A stretch of 64,000 bases of DNA from a virus: positions 1 through 64,000 of the IMG/VR virus record IMGVR_UViG_3300036859_000816. The stretch is one strand, 5' to 3'. This document shows, piece after piece, positions 16,059 to 23,128 of this stretch. Both the position numbers and the translations under genes were made by a program. The notes below the pieces were generated by a model. That model was given only the letters and a program-made list of their open reading frames with translations, searched no databases and was not told the DNA's origin. The first letter of the stretch is position 1, and every line of letters starts with the position of its first letter.

Positions 16059-16311
16059 TCCTTCTTCCTTCCCGTTGTCGCATCATGCGCCGCGCTTGCC
16101 CGCTAATCCGGTCTCGCATGGATATTGTGGGCGTACCGTCTTCGGCGACGATCTGCTGGTGGTCGCTATCCCAATCGATGCCGGTATCTCGGGTCATTGC
16201 TTGGTGCGCTTCGGCCCACGCTAGCTCGGAGCGCAGTCGTTTGGTGTCGTACAGTGGATCAAGACCGAGTACCTCGCGCACGGCGTTGATGAGCTCCTGG
16301 TTCGGTGTCAC
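16033..16311 (-). CDS. Small hypothetical protein
   Basis: 92 residues from a GTG start that overlaps the upstream stop (GTGA). The sequence TPNQELINAVREVLGLD leads into a helical, charged chain. The upstream extension to 16452 lies antiparallel to nothing but overlaps the cupin gene and is rejected. It overlaps thyX by 26 bases. Function unknown. Confidence 0.5.
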   Translation of the reverse strand: MTPNQELINAVREVLGLDPLYDTKRLRSELAWAEAHQAMTRDTGIDWDSDHQQIVAEDGTPTISMRDRISGQARRMMRQREGRRNGSEDSAP

Positions 16312-16808
16312 TGCGCTGCCACATCTTTCTCTGCGTTCGCTTTTTCTGCCGCAATCCGCCGGTCGCGCGCGCGCCAATGCTCGAAGTCCCGCCCGTTGCG
16401 CGACAGGAAACCCCAATCGCCAAAACGCGAGCCGACGATGAAGAGCGTCCACGCACCATTGACAGGATCGAGCAAGTCAACGCGGTGGAAGGTCGTGTCC
16501 GTGATGAAGTTGAAATCGCTCGGGATCAGTATCCGCGAAGTGACTCCAATTCGATCACGCTCCATGCGCTCCTCCCGATAGCCACCGGTCAAAATGATGG
16601 ATACCGCCCAGCGCCACGGATGATTGTGGAGTTCGCGGTCGGAATCGCTGCGAAAGAACCGATGCAGGAAGACTCCGGGTAGCCAATTGCGCCACCAATC
16701 ACGATCCGGTGTCAGGTACACACGCAAGAGGTACGGACCGCCCTCGTCGGTGTAGATGACGCGCTTGCGCAATGGCAAGCGGTCCAGCAAGCGTAGCAGT
16801 GAAGCCAA
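16308..16808 (-). CDS. Cupin-like phage protein
   Basis: 166 residues. LHRFFRSDSDRELHNHPWRW, then ILTGGYREE and FHRVDLL then AWTLFIVGSR, fit a double-stranded beta-helix with metal-binding histidines (HNH at about residue 61-63 and His in FHRV). I recognise a widespread phage cupin of unknown substrate. No oxygenase partner is adjacent. Confidence 0.75.
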   Translation of the reverse strand: MASLLRLLDRLPLRKRVIYTDEGGPYLLRVYLTPDRDWWRNWLPGVFLHRFFRSDSDRELHNHPWRWAVSIILTGGYREERMERDRIGVTSRILIPSDFNFITDTTFHRVDLLDPVNGAWTLFIVGSRFGDWGFLSRNGRDFEHWRARDRRIAAEKANAEKDVAAQ

Positions 16809-16811
16809 GAT

Positions 16812-17048
16812 TCAACCCTTTGGTATCCAACCGCGGCCCGCGGCACAGCGGCTACAGACTAAGACGATTTTTTCTGATGGAAGCTCTGGCGGATTGGTGT
16901 GGCAGGCGATGCACAGCAGTTGCCCAAGACGCTCTGGCGTCGCCGGCTCCATGAATGCGACATCGGCACCGTCAATCACGCACGTACACGTCACGTAGCC
17001 GGGTGCCGGCGGGTGCTCGTCGCATTCGACGTTTGGATACTCAGCCAC
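16812..17048 (-). CDS. Small zinc-binding protein
   Basis: 78 residues from a GTG three bases after the upstream stop. Cysteines in CTC, CIAC and CSRC form a zinc knuckle. A longer start at 17114 overlaps the upstream gene by 64 bases and is rejected. No function assigned. Confidence 0.5.
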   Translation of the reverse strand: MAEYPNVECDEHPPAPGYVTCTCVIDGADVAFMEPATPERLGQLLCIACHTNPPELPSEKIVLVCSRCAAGRGWIPKG

Positions 17049-17050
17049 GG

Positions 17051-17305
17051 CTAGTTGCTCTCCTCGGTCTCGGATTTGTCGTCCTTGGCATCGGCTGCCG
17101 GAATCTGATCCCATTCGGCTATCGCCGCGTCAATGGCGCCACCCAGCTCCTCAGCCGAGCCAGGAAAGATGCCGAGCTCGGGATCATCTGCGGCAAAGAG
17201 CCAGACCGTAAACTTGGCCTCGGCCATAGTACGGCCGTACCAGATGGTCATCGAGAGCCCACGCTCTTCAAGTAATTCGCCGATCTCCGCCGTCGTCTTG
17301 GTCAT
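17051..17305 (-). CDS. Small acidic protein
   Basis: 84 residues, with a helical start (TKTTAEIGELLEERGLSM), a strand pair (IWYGR, KFTVWLFAADD) and an acidic end. The start overlaps the upstream stop by one base. Function unknown. Confidence 0.55.
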   Translation of the reverse strand: MTKTTAEIGELLEERGLSMTIWYGRTMAEAKFTVWLFAADDPELGIFPGSAEELGGAIDAAIAEWDQIPAADAKDDKSETEESN

Positions 17306-17553
17306 TAGTTTGCCGTTGTGCTGTTTGCGTCGGCGCGCTCCGCCTCGATGATATCGCGCAAAATCTCCGCAACACCTTCTGCCGCTTGTAGCGCTGAGCA
17401 GTTCTTGTCTGACCGCACGATGCTCGCAGCGGCATCAAGACAGGCCACGATGGCGATATCTTTGGTCTGTCCGATCAGCGTCGCTACAATGCGCATGGCG
17501 CATTGGTGCACCCTCAGTTCGAGTTCCGCATTCAATTTATCAGGCTGCGCCAT
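17305..17553 (-). CDS. Small helical protein
   Basis: 82 residues from MAQPDKLNAE. Almost entirely helical with alanine-rich faces. The start lies inside the end of the next upstream gene by 14 bases. No motif. Confidence 0.5.
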   Translation of the reverse strand: MAQPDKLNAELELRVHQCAMRIVATLIGQTKDIAIVACLDAAASIVRSDKNCSALQAAEGVAEILRDIIEAERADANSTTAN

Positions 17554-17848
17554 TATCCTCTTCTTCCGTCTGCGCTTCGCGCCAGGCCTTCTCGAGCTTC
17601 GCAAGCGTCAACGCGCGGGCGTAGGGCGGCAGTTCATCCATGGCGTCACTGAACGCGTACTTGGCCGCCTGTGCTGCATCATGGAGGCTCTTCAGGCGCG
17701 CGAACTGTTCGGCTGGTATGGCTTCGAGCGCGACCCGTTCGGCAAAGTCGCGGATCATCGGATCGGGAATGCGCTTCGGATCGTTGCGCGCGTCGACAAC
17801 AATCTGAACCAGTGCCTGCTCGGCTTCAGAGATCGCTCTGTTGCTCAT
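17540..17848 (-). CDS. Hypothetical helical protein
   Basis: 102 residues from MSNRAISEAE. Helical with a charged C-terminal tail. The start overlaps the basic 47-residue gene by 23 bases. No recognised domain. Confidence 0.5.
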   Translation of the reverse strand: MSNRAISEAEQALVQIVVDARNDPKRIPDPMIRDFAERVALEAIPAEQFARLKSLHDAAQAAKYAFSDAMDELPPYARALTLAKLEKAWREAQTEEEDNGAA

Positions 17849-17969
17849 CCTTACGCCGCTTTCGTTGCACACGCAGTTGATGGACATGCTCGCGGCGCTG
17901 TTGTTCAGCCTGAGCCTTATCGGGTTGCTTGCGCATCCGGCGTGTGAGTTTCAACTTTCGCTTACTCAT
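17826..17969 (-). CDS. 47-residue basic protein
   Basis: MSKRKLKLTRRMRKQPDKAQ... is strongly basic (Arg/Lys-rich) with a Gln/His middle. The ATG overlaps the stop of the upstream gene by 3 bases with a shared initiation region, and the frame runs into the next gene's start. Its composition suggests nucleic-acid binding (inference). Confidence 0.5.
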   Translation of the reverse strand: MSKRKLKLTRRMRKQPDKAQAEQQRREHVHQLRVQRKRRKDEQQSDL

Positions 17970-17984
17970 TGATCGTCTCCACGG
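17956..17984 (-). repeat. Duplicated start region, copy 1
   Basis: The block covering the RBS and first codons (GACGATC, one base, then ATGAGTAAGCGAAAG on the minus strand) is repeated almost exactly about 199 bases upstream at 18155-18182. Only the base before ATG differs. It supports an origin of one start region by duplication. Confidence 0.5.
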
Positions 17985-18168
17985 GACTTACGATGCGCCA
18001 ATTGAACCAGCCGCACGGCCAGCCACCGTCCTGTTCCAGTCGGTACCAAATCCCAGTCTCCGACTCGCGTGTGTCGGTAACCTTTCCGGTTCCCCACTCC
18101 ATCGCGTTTCCTGAATTTACCCTAAGCCGGGTCCCTATTTCGTAGGGCTTGTCCTTTCGCTTACTCAT
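17962..18168 (-). CDS. Small hypothetical protein (SH3-like)
   Basis: 68 residues from MSKRKDKPYE. The pattern GTRLRVNSG, then GTGKVTDTRES, then GIWYRLEQDGG and WRIVSP suggests a small beta-barrel. The start region is a near-copy of the next gene's start. Function unknown. Confidence 0.5.
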   Translation of the reverse strand: MSKRKDKPYEIGTRLRVNSGNAMEWGTGKVTDTRESETGIWYRLEQDGGWPCGWFNWRIVSPVETINE

Positions 18169-18183
18169 CGATCGTCTCCACAA
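18155..18183 (-). repeat. Duplicated start region, copy 2
   Basis: Second copy of the block described at 17956-17984. It carries the start of the SH3-like gene. Confidence 0.5.
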
Positions 18184-18475
18184 ATAAGTCGAATTTCTTG
18201 ATCGCGTACACGCCTAGATGCATGCGAACGATTTCTCGGAGCAGTTTCATATCCACGCTTCGAGACGTTACTGCATCCGCCACCTCATCGAGGTCATCCC
18301 GTCCGCCAGTGTAGAACTTCAGCGCTACGTGTTCTTCTTTGGTCATATCCGCGCGGCAGTCATTGAGCCCTACCGCGTAACGCTCCTCTTCGTCGTCGGA
18401 CAACTTGCCCTGCACCGCACGCCGCGAGACCAGCTGCTCCACCAGGTTCAAGTAACGGACCAGCGCGGATGACAT
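18161..18475 (-). CDS. Small helical protein, paralogue of part of the MazG fusion
   Basis: 104 residues. VRYLNLVEQLVSRRAVQGKL then SDDEEERYAVGLNDCR is nearly repeated at residues 599-637 of the 9422-11845 product (YLQIVDELVSRRAAQGTL, SDDEEERFATALSECR). The shared domain is helical. It is the first gene of the minus-strand block, so a promoter should lie just upstream in 18476-18685. Confidence 0.65.
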   Translation of the reverse strand: MSSALVRYLNLVEQLVSRRAVQGKLSDDEEERYAVGLNDCRADMTKEEHVALKFYTGGRDDLDEVADAVTSRSVDMKLLREIVRMHLGVYAIKKFDLFVETIDE

Positions 18476-18685
18476 CTACGCTTCGCGTTCTTTGCCGCTT
18501 GTCGCGCAGCGAAAGTTGTTGCCTTCGGGCATAGCGCTCGTGATACCATGGTGCCCGACGATAACGCAAGCCTGACATTTTCTGTCCGCCCGATCCTTGC
18601 GCCCCGCGCAGCCGTTGATCATGATGGCTCAAAAAGCAACGGCGCCCGGTGACGGGAACCACCGGGCGCCGCTAACAACGACGCA
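18476..18685. promoter_or_regulatory. Divergent control region
   Basis: 210 bases between the first minus-strand gene and the first plus-strand gene, the longest non-coding stretch here. It must hold promoters for both blocks. I see no convincing -35/-10 pair by eye. A short basic frame from 18578 on the minus strand is possible but weak. Confidence 0.6.
18640..18671 (+). other. Strong 12-base stem-loop in the divergent region
   Basis: The arms 18640-18651 and 18660-18671 (CGGCGCCCGGTG and its complement) are perfect and the loop is 8 bases. It ends 14 bases before the YqaJ start. No T-run follows, so it is not a classic terminator. It could be a leader structure, operator or processing site. 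Confidence 0.6.
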
Positions 18686-19669
18686 ATGCCCAAGCTAGCT
18701 ACAGTTTTGTCACAGGTCAAGCAACCCTATGAGGTGCTGGCCCACGCCGACGCCGATCGAACGGCATGGCTCGCAGCGCGGCGAGAGCTGATTACAGCGA
18801 GCGAGGTACCTCTCATTTTGGGAATGTATGGGCAATCGCGGCGCATCCGCTACTGGTACGACAAGGCGCAGTTGACCGAACGCGATAACCTGGACGATTT
18901 CGAGGGCGCGCAGATGGGTCAGCGCCTCGAACCCTTGAACGCTGAGTTATTCTCGGAAAAAACGGGCCGACGGCTGCAACGCGAGCAGAAGTTACTGCGC
19001 AGCCTTCGTTACCCCTGGCTCGGTGCGACGCTGGACTACACGCAGTACATCCAACGCAAAGATCCGGGAGCACCCGTGGAGCTCAAGAGCTCGGGCAAAA
19101 AGCACAATTGGCCCGAAACCGAAGCCGACATTGAGTACCCGGACGTCGAATTCGTGGGCGAGCCGAGCCTGCGCTACCAGGCTCAACTCCAGGCTCAGCT
19201 CCTGGTGTACGGAGCCGACTGGGGATCTGTGAGCGTGTTGCTCGGGACGCCTTACATGCACCACCGTTGGCGGGACTTTCCGATCCACCCGAGCTTTAGT
19301 CAGCTAATTATTGAGAAATCCTACGCTTTTTGGCAATCGATCCGTACCGGTACGCCGCCCGAGCCCGATGACAGCGATCTCGTCCACTCCACCTTAAAGG
19401 AGCGAGCACTCCACGCTCGGGCCGGCGCGAGCGTTCGGTTGCCGGCCGCCGCCGCCGACTGGGATCGGCGCTTACAAGCCGCGCGCGCGGAGCGCATCGA
19501 TGCCGAAAAGGAAATCAACCACCTCGAGAGCCTCATCATGACCGCGCTGGGTGACGCTGAGCAGGGCATTCTACCCGACGGTGATTCTTATGTGGTCCAG
19601 CGCTCACCCCGCAAAGGTTACTCGGTCGCACCAACGACCGCTGTCACGTTAAGGAGAATCCGTTCATGA
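18686..19669 (+). CDS. YqaJ-type viral recombination exonuclease
   Basis: 327 residues. The PD-(D/E)XK nuclease order is visible: GQRLEPLNAE (Glu, about 77-82), LGATLDY (Asp, about 112-118), VELKSS (ExK, about 131-136) and RYQAQLQAQLLVYG (conserved Gln, about 163-176). Such alkaline-exonuclease-like enzymes chew one strand of DNA ends to load an annealing protein. RecT lies two genes downstream and is its natural partner. This is the first gene of the plus-strand block, and it is coupled to the clamp gene by ATGA. Confidence 0.88.
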   Translation: MPKLATVLSQVKQPYEVLAHADADRTAWLAARRELITASEVPLILGMYGQSRRIRYWYDKAQLTERDNLDDFEGAQMGQRLEPLNAELFSEKTGRRLQREQKLLRSLRYPWLGATLDYTQYIQRKDPGAPVELKSSGKKHNWPETEADIEYPDVEFVGEPSLRYQAQLQAQLLVYGADWGSVSVLLGTPYMHHRWRDFPIHPSFSQLIIEKSYAFWQSIRTGTPPEPDDSDLVHSTLKERALHARAGASVRLPAAAADWDRRLQAARAERIDAEKEINHLESLIMTALGDAEQGILPDGDSYVVQRSPRKGYSVAPTTAVTLRRIRS

Positions 19670-20763
19670 AAGTCATCGTCAATCGCACACAACTGCTACG
19701 TCTGCTCGACCGTTGTGCCGACGCTACGAAGGACGGCAGCTTAACGCATGGTCGGTCCGTGTTGCTCTCGGCAGAGCAACAACCTGACCAGCTGCGCATG
19801 TCTGCCATCAGCGTCAACCTCGCTGTGGATACCTGTCATCTTGGCAAAGTCGATCGTGCCGGTGACTTACTCGTTAACGCGCCACGCTTGCAATCGCTCG
19901 TGCAGGCAATGCCGGACGGAACCGATGTCACGCTCGCTTTCAGCGGCGAACGTCTCCAGGTCACTGCAGCCAATCGCCGCTACAGCATTGCCACTCTGCA
20001 ACGTGATTTGTTTCCCCCTATTCCCGATAGTCCCGAGAATAAAATTCCGTTACTCATTCCGACCGATGCGCTCGGCAACGCCATGGAGTACACGGAGTTT
20101 GCTGTCGATAATTCGCCGACGCATGAGCATCTGTTTGGCGTCCAGCTTCGATTAAGTCGTGGGCTCTTGGAGGGCACGGCTTTCAACGGCCACTGCGCCG
20201 TTCGGACGTCTACAAAATGCGACGTCGTCGGCCAAGGCGAGCTGTTCGTCCCACATCCAATGCAGCGTACTTTGAAGGCATTGTGCAATGAAAACAAGTC
20301 GCTGCGCTGCGACAAAGATGAGCGCCGCTTGTACGTGGAAACGGACGAAACGCTGCTAAGTGTCCTATTGCCACCGACTGCCTTCCCTAACTCTGAGCAC
20401 GTCTTCGGAATGTTCTGCGATCCCGTCTGCGCCGTTGACGGTGATCTTCTCGCGCGCGCGCTTAAAGCGATGCTCACGGTCGCTCCGAAGGCGGACATTA
20501 CGCTGGAGCTTGCGCCGCCCGTGCTCAAACTGAGTCTCACTGATGTCGACGATGGGTGCAGCGGCGATGAACAGTTGGACGCGCAGGTGTCGTCTGCTGA
20601 CGCGCACTTTCGCGTAATGCTCAACGGTAGCTATCTCGCAAGCGCGGTCCGCGCTTGCAACATCGTCGAACTTGGTATTCAAGACCCGACCAAGGATCCG
20701 CTCTGGGTACGCTCTCAGGACCGAACCTTCGTTGCTGCCATCATGCCCATCGTGCACAAGTAA
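19666..20763 (+). CDS. dnaN: DNA polymerase III beta subunit-like sliding clamp
   Basis: 365 residues, the usual length for a bacterial three-domain beta clamp. MKVIVNRTQLLRLLDRCADA, then LLVNAPRLQSLVQAMPDG, RRYSIATL...DLFPPIPDS and the C-terminal DPLWVRSQDRTFVAAIMPIVHK follow the family layout, in which the last residues give the P-M-x-(L/V) end. Clamps tether polymerase to DNA. Viral copies of beta clamps are uncommon and this one sits between an exonuclease and an annealing protein, so it may serve both replication and recombination. No DNA polymerase is seen in this window. Confidence 0.9.
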   Translation: MKVIVNRTQLLRLLDRCADATKDGSLTHGRSVLLSAEQQPDQLRMSAISVNLAVDTCHLGKVDRAGDLLVNAPRLQSLVQAMPDGTDVTLAFSGERLQVTAANRRYSIATLQRDLFPPIPDSPENKIPLLIPTDALGNAMEYTEFAVDNSPTHEHLFGVQLRLSRGLLEGTAFNGHCAVRTSTKCDVVGQGELFVPHPMQRTLKALCNENKSLRCDKDERRLYVETDETLLSVLLPPTAFPNSEHVFGMFCDPVCAVDGDLLARALKAMLTVAPKADITLELAPPVLKLSLTDVDDGCSGDEQLDAQVSSADAHFRVMLNGSYLASAVRACNIVELGIQDPTKDPLWVRSQDRTFVAAIMPIVHK

Positions 20764-20781
20764 ACAGAAAGGGAACCGCCA

Positions 20782-21876
20782 ATGTCACAACCCAATCCCA
20801 TTCCGCCGCCGACCGCTCACACTGACACGAAGAAAAAACCGAAGACCGAGTTCCAGCTACGGCTCGAAAGTTTTCAGAGCTTCATCGATCAGCCGCGCGT
20901 AACCGATCAGCTAGCGCGCGTCTTGCCCGACAACATGGAAGTGAAGCGCCAGAAAGTGCTGCTCATCAACTCGCTACGGCGCACACCGAAGGTCTTGTTA
21001 GCGACGCGCGAGAGTCTTGTCGCAGCCGTCGTGCAAACCTTTGAACTCGGTCTGAGTCCCGTCCCCGCCCTCGGTCACGCCTACTTTGTTCCCTTCGAGA
21101 CGAAGGGGCGGCTGCTCTGCCAGCTCATCATCGGCTACCGCGGGCTCATTGAGCTCGCTCGGCGCAGTGGCCTCGTGGCCAACATCAGCGCCGAGGTCGT
21201 CCGGTGCGGAGACTACTTTTACTACGAGTTGGGTGATACCCCTAGGCTGGAGCACACACCTAGGGAAGTCCTTGAGTTCGCGCCTCCTGAGCGACAGCAA
21301 GCTGTAGCGCGAATGCTAGCCGGTCGTCCGGCCGATGGAAAGCTCTTGATGGCCTACTCGGTCGTCCTCCTGAAGGACGGAACTAAGGTTCGGCGTGTAG
21401 TTAGCGAAGAATTCATCAGTCGCATCAAAAAGGCTTCGCGCGGGAGTAATCATCCGGACAGCCCATGGCAGAACTGGACCGATCAGATGTGGGCTAAGAC
21501 CGCCATTCGCCAAGCGTTGAAATTTGTGCCGCTTTCCCCCGAGGACCGCCTAAGCAAAGGGTTGGAAATCGACGAATCTACGTTCACGGATATCGGCAAG
21601 CCCATCATCGAGACGACGGCTGTTGCAGTTTCCGAGAGCAACGGAGCTTCAGAAATGTCCAGCATTGACGAGGGCTTGTCCGTGGAGAGCGAAAGTAACG
21701 CTGAACAGACCGGCATGGATGCTTTCGTGCACCAACAGCAGGCGCCCGCGAGTAACCCGGTGGAGACCGACGAGAGTGCTGCAGAACCGGAAGCCGACAA
21801 GCCGGCTACGGACAAGCCAAGTGAACCAACGGCCGACGCGCCTCGAGCGCAGCGCCGACGACGCTCGCCCACGTGA
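20782..21876 (+). CDS. recT: RecT-family single-strand annealing protein
   Basis: 364 residues. The core LLATRESLVAAVVQTFELGL, then ALGHAYFVPFETKGRLLCQL, GYRGLIELARRSGLV and WAKTAIRQALKFVPLSPED is the RecT signature. The C-terminal 110 residues are acidic, low in complexity and end in a basic RAQRRRRSPT. It anneals complementary single strands exposed by the YqaJ exonuclease. The start is supported by AGGGAA just upstream. Confidence 0.93.
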   Translation: MSQPNPIPPPTAHTDTKKKPKTEFQLRLESFQSFIDQPRVTDQLARVLPDNMEVKRQKVLLINSLRRTPKVLLATRESLVAAVVQTFELGLSPVPALGHAYFVPFETKGRLLCQLIIGYRGLIELARRSGLVANISAEVVRCGDYFYYELGDTPRLEHTPREVLEFAPPERQQAVARMLAGRPADGKLLMAYSVVLLKDGTKVRRVVSEEFISRIKKASRGSNHPDSPWQNWTDQMWAKTAIRQALKFVPLSPEDRLSKGLEIDESTFTDIGKPIIETTAVAVSESNGASEMSSIDEGLSVESESNAEQTGMDAFVHQQQAPASNPVETDESAAEPEADKPATDKPSEPTADAPRAQRRRRSPT

Positions 21877-22055
21877 ACTTTTGTTCGTAACGATCTTGCC
21901 CGTCTGGTCGCTGAGGTTGTAGGTTGGCTTTCCTGCGCCAAGATCCGCTTGGCGTCAGCAGTCGTTAACGGGAAGCAATGACGCTTGCGGATTCTTCAAC
22001 GACGCGCGCAAAAAATTCAGGAGGATCGAATGCTGCCAGCATGCTGGGTTGAGCT
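21877..22055 (+). promoter_or_regulatory. Leader between recT and the initiator gene
   Basis: About 180 bases without a gene except a nine-codon frame at its end. A strong CAGGAGGA (22018-22025) serves that frame. CCAGCATGCTGG (22036-22047) is a 12-base palindrome inside it. A promoter for the initiator and primase genes may lie here, but no clear -35/-10 pair is visible. Confidence 0.4.
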
Positions 22056-22059
22056 ATGA
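22030..22059 (+). CDS. Nine-residue leader peptide coupled to the initiator
   Basis: MLPACWVEL, preceded by AGGAGG at ideal spacing, stops at TATGA, so that the ATG of the initiator-like gene overlaps its stop. The initiator has no Shine-Dalgarno of its own outside this frame. The leader's translation would therefore set initiator level. Confidence 0.5.
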   Translation: MLPACWVEL

Positions 22060-23003
22060 CGTGGGCTCGGCTTGACGACGACATTTTGATGCACCCGAAG
22101 TGGTGGGCGCTCTCTGCGCAGGCTTTTCAGCTGGGAATTAGGCTGATTGTCTGGGCAAACAAGTACAGTCTCGAGACGGGCAGTGTTAGCTGGGGCGTCA
22201 TTCGCGAGATGGCGGGCGGCAGCACTCGCCGCGCGAAGCGGCTCATCACTGAGCTCGTGGATGCCGGCAAACCGATCAAAGAGACCGGCATCCTGGAACC
22301 GCTCGCCGACGGTGCGTGGAAGATCCACGACTTCGAACGCTACCGCGCTCCCGTGAAGGCGGTTGACTCGTCGCAAGTCAGTAATGCCAGAGCCGAGGCG
22401 GGACGCGCAGGCGGTCAGCGCTCGGCGGCACGCCGTCAGGAGCAATACGGAACGGCTCAACCGAGTGCTCACCCCGAAGCAAACTCCCGAAGCAAACCCG
22501 AAGCAAACGCCGAAGCAAACTCCCGAAGCAAAAATGGTTTTGCTTCGAAGCAAAACGGCGCTCCCGATCCCGATCCCGGAGAAGAGTTCCTACCTGCAGA
22601 AGCAGCAGCTAAAGACCTGACAGGAGGCGCGCGCGTAGGCAGCCCGGCAGTTGCTGCTGCTGCACCGGCTTCGCCGGATAATTCGGAAAAAGTGAGTTGT
22701 CCTAAAGACTTACAGCTATCGGACGACCATAAGACACAGCTCCGCGCAGCCGGCGTACCGGATTACGCCATCGTGGCCGGCGTCACGCGGTTTCTGGGCA
22801 AAGCCTCAGGTGATGCTTATGGGCATCGTACTCTGTCGGCGTGGCGTAATTCGATGTACGCGGCAGTACACGGCATGTGGAACGATCCGCGTCAGCGTCC
22901 TAACCCACCGGAATCATTCGATAAACCAGGACCCGTTAAAGCCAAAGCGGCCGCTGAAATACACACGTACACCATGCCAGACGGCCGGCAGGTGCGCGCT
23001 TAA
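22056..23003 (+). CDS. Replication initiator-like protein with iterons in its gene
   Basis: 315 residues. The N-terminus (TWARLDDDILMHPKWW, then LETGSVSWGVIREMAGGSTRRAKRLI) looks like a winged-helix DNA-binding domain of phage replication proteins. A linker at about 140-170 is encoded by the iterons and reads as repeated PEANSRSK/PEANAEA units. A helical C-terminal domain follows (DYAIVAGVTRFLGKA, WRNSMYAAVHGMW). In lambda the origin iterons also lie inside the initiator gene O; the layout here is the same. It is followed by primase and helicase genes. Confidence 0.7.
   Translation: MTWARLDDDILMHPKWWALSAQAFQLGIRLIVWANKYSLETGSVSWGVIREMAGGSTRRAKRLITELVDAGKPIKETGILEPLADGAWKIHDFERYRAPVKAVDSSQVSNARAEAGRAGGQRSAARRQEQYGTAQPSAHPEANSRSKPEANAEANSRSKNGFASKQNGAPDPDPGEEFLPAEAAAKDLTGGARVGSPAVAAAAPASPDNSEKVSCPKDLQLSDDHKTQLRAAGVPDYAIVAGVTRFLGKASGDAYGHRTLSAWRNSMYAAVHGMWNDPRQRPNPPESFDKPGPVKAKAAAEIHTYTMPDGRQVRA
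22474..22556 (+). repeat. Iteron cluster 1, probable origin of replication
   Basis: Five direct copies of CCGAAGCAAA(C/A) start at 22474, 22487, 22498, 22510 and 22523 (11-13 base spacing). They are followed by a perfect 20-base palindrome at 22537-22556 made of an inverted and a direct copy. They lie in the initiator gene, the classic position for lambdoid-type origins. Confidence 0.7.
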
Positions 23004-23012
23004 TCATGTCCC

Positions 23013-23062
23013 CCGAAGCAAACCCGAAGCAAACGCCGAAGCAAAACCAGTTTTGCTTCGGC
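23013..23062 (+). repeat. Iteron cluster 2
   Basis: Three direct copies of the same CCGAAGCAAA unit start at 23013, 23024 and 23036. The last pairs with an inverted copy to form a perfect 13-base stem (23035-23047 with 23050-23062). It lies 10 bases after the initiator stop. Initiator binding at both clusters could loop the DNA or repress the primase gene. Confidence 0.7.
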
Positions 23063-23128
23063 ACCGTAACCACCGGGACAATGACCCCACAGAGTCGTAA
23101 ACCAGTGTAACCACAGAGAAGTTTGACG

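Noticed and set aside
18360-18662. Basic open frame on the minus strand in the divergent region
   Set aside because: It would overlap the first minus-strand gene out of frame, and the part past 18475 is shadow-like. Only its first 35 residues could be real, with a weak ribosome site.
23035-23062. Rho-independent terminator after the initiator
   Set aside because: The stem is perfect but no T-run follows, and its arms are copies of the iteron. It is better explained as part of the origin.
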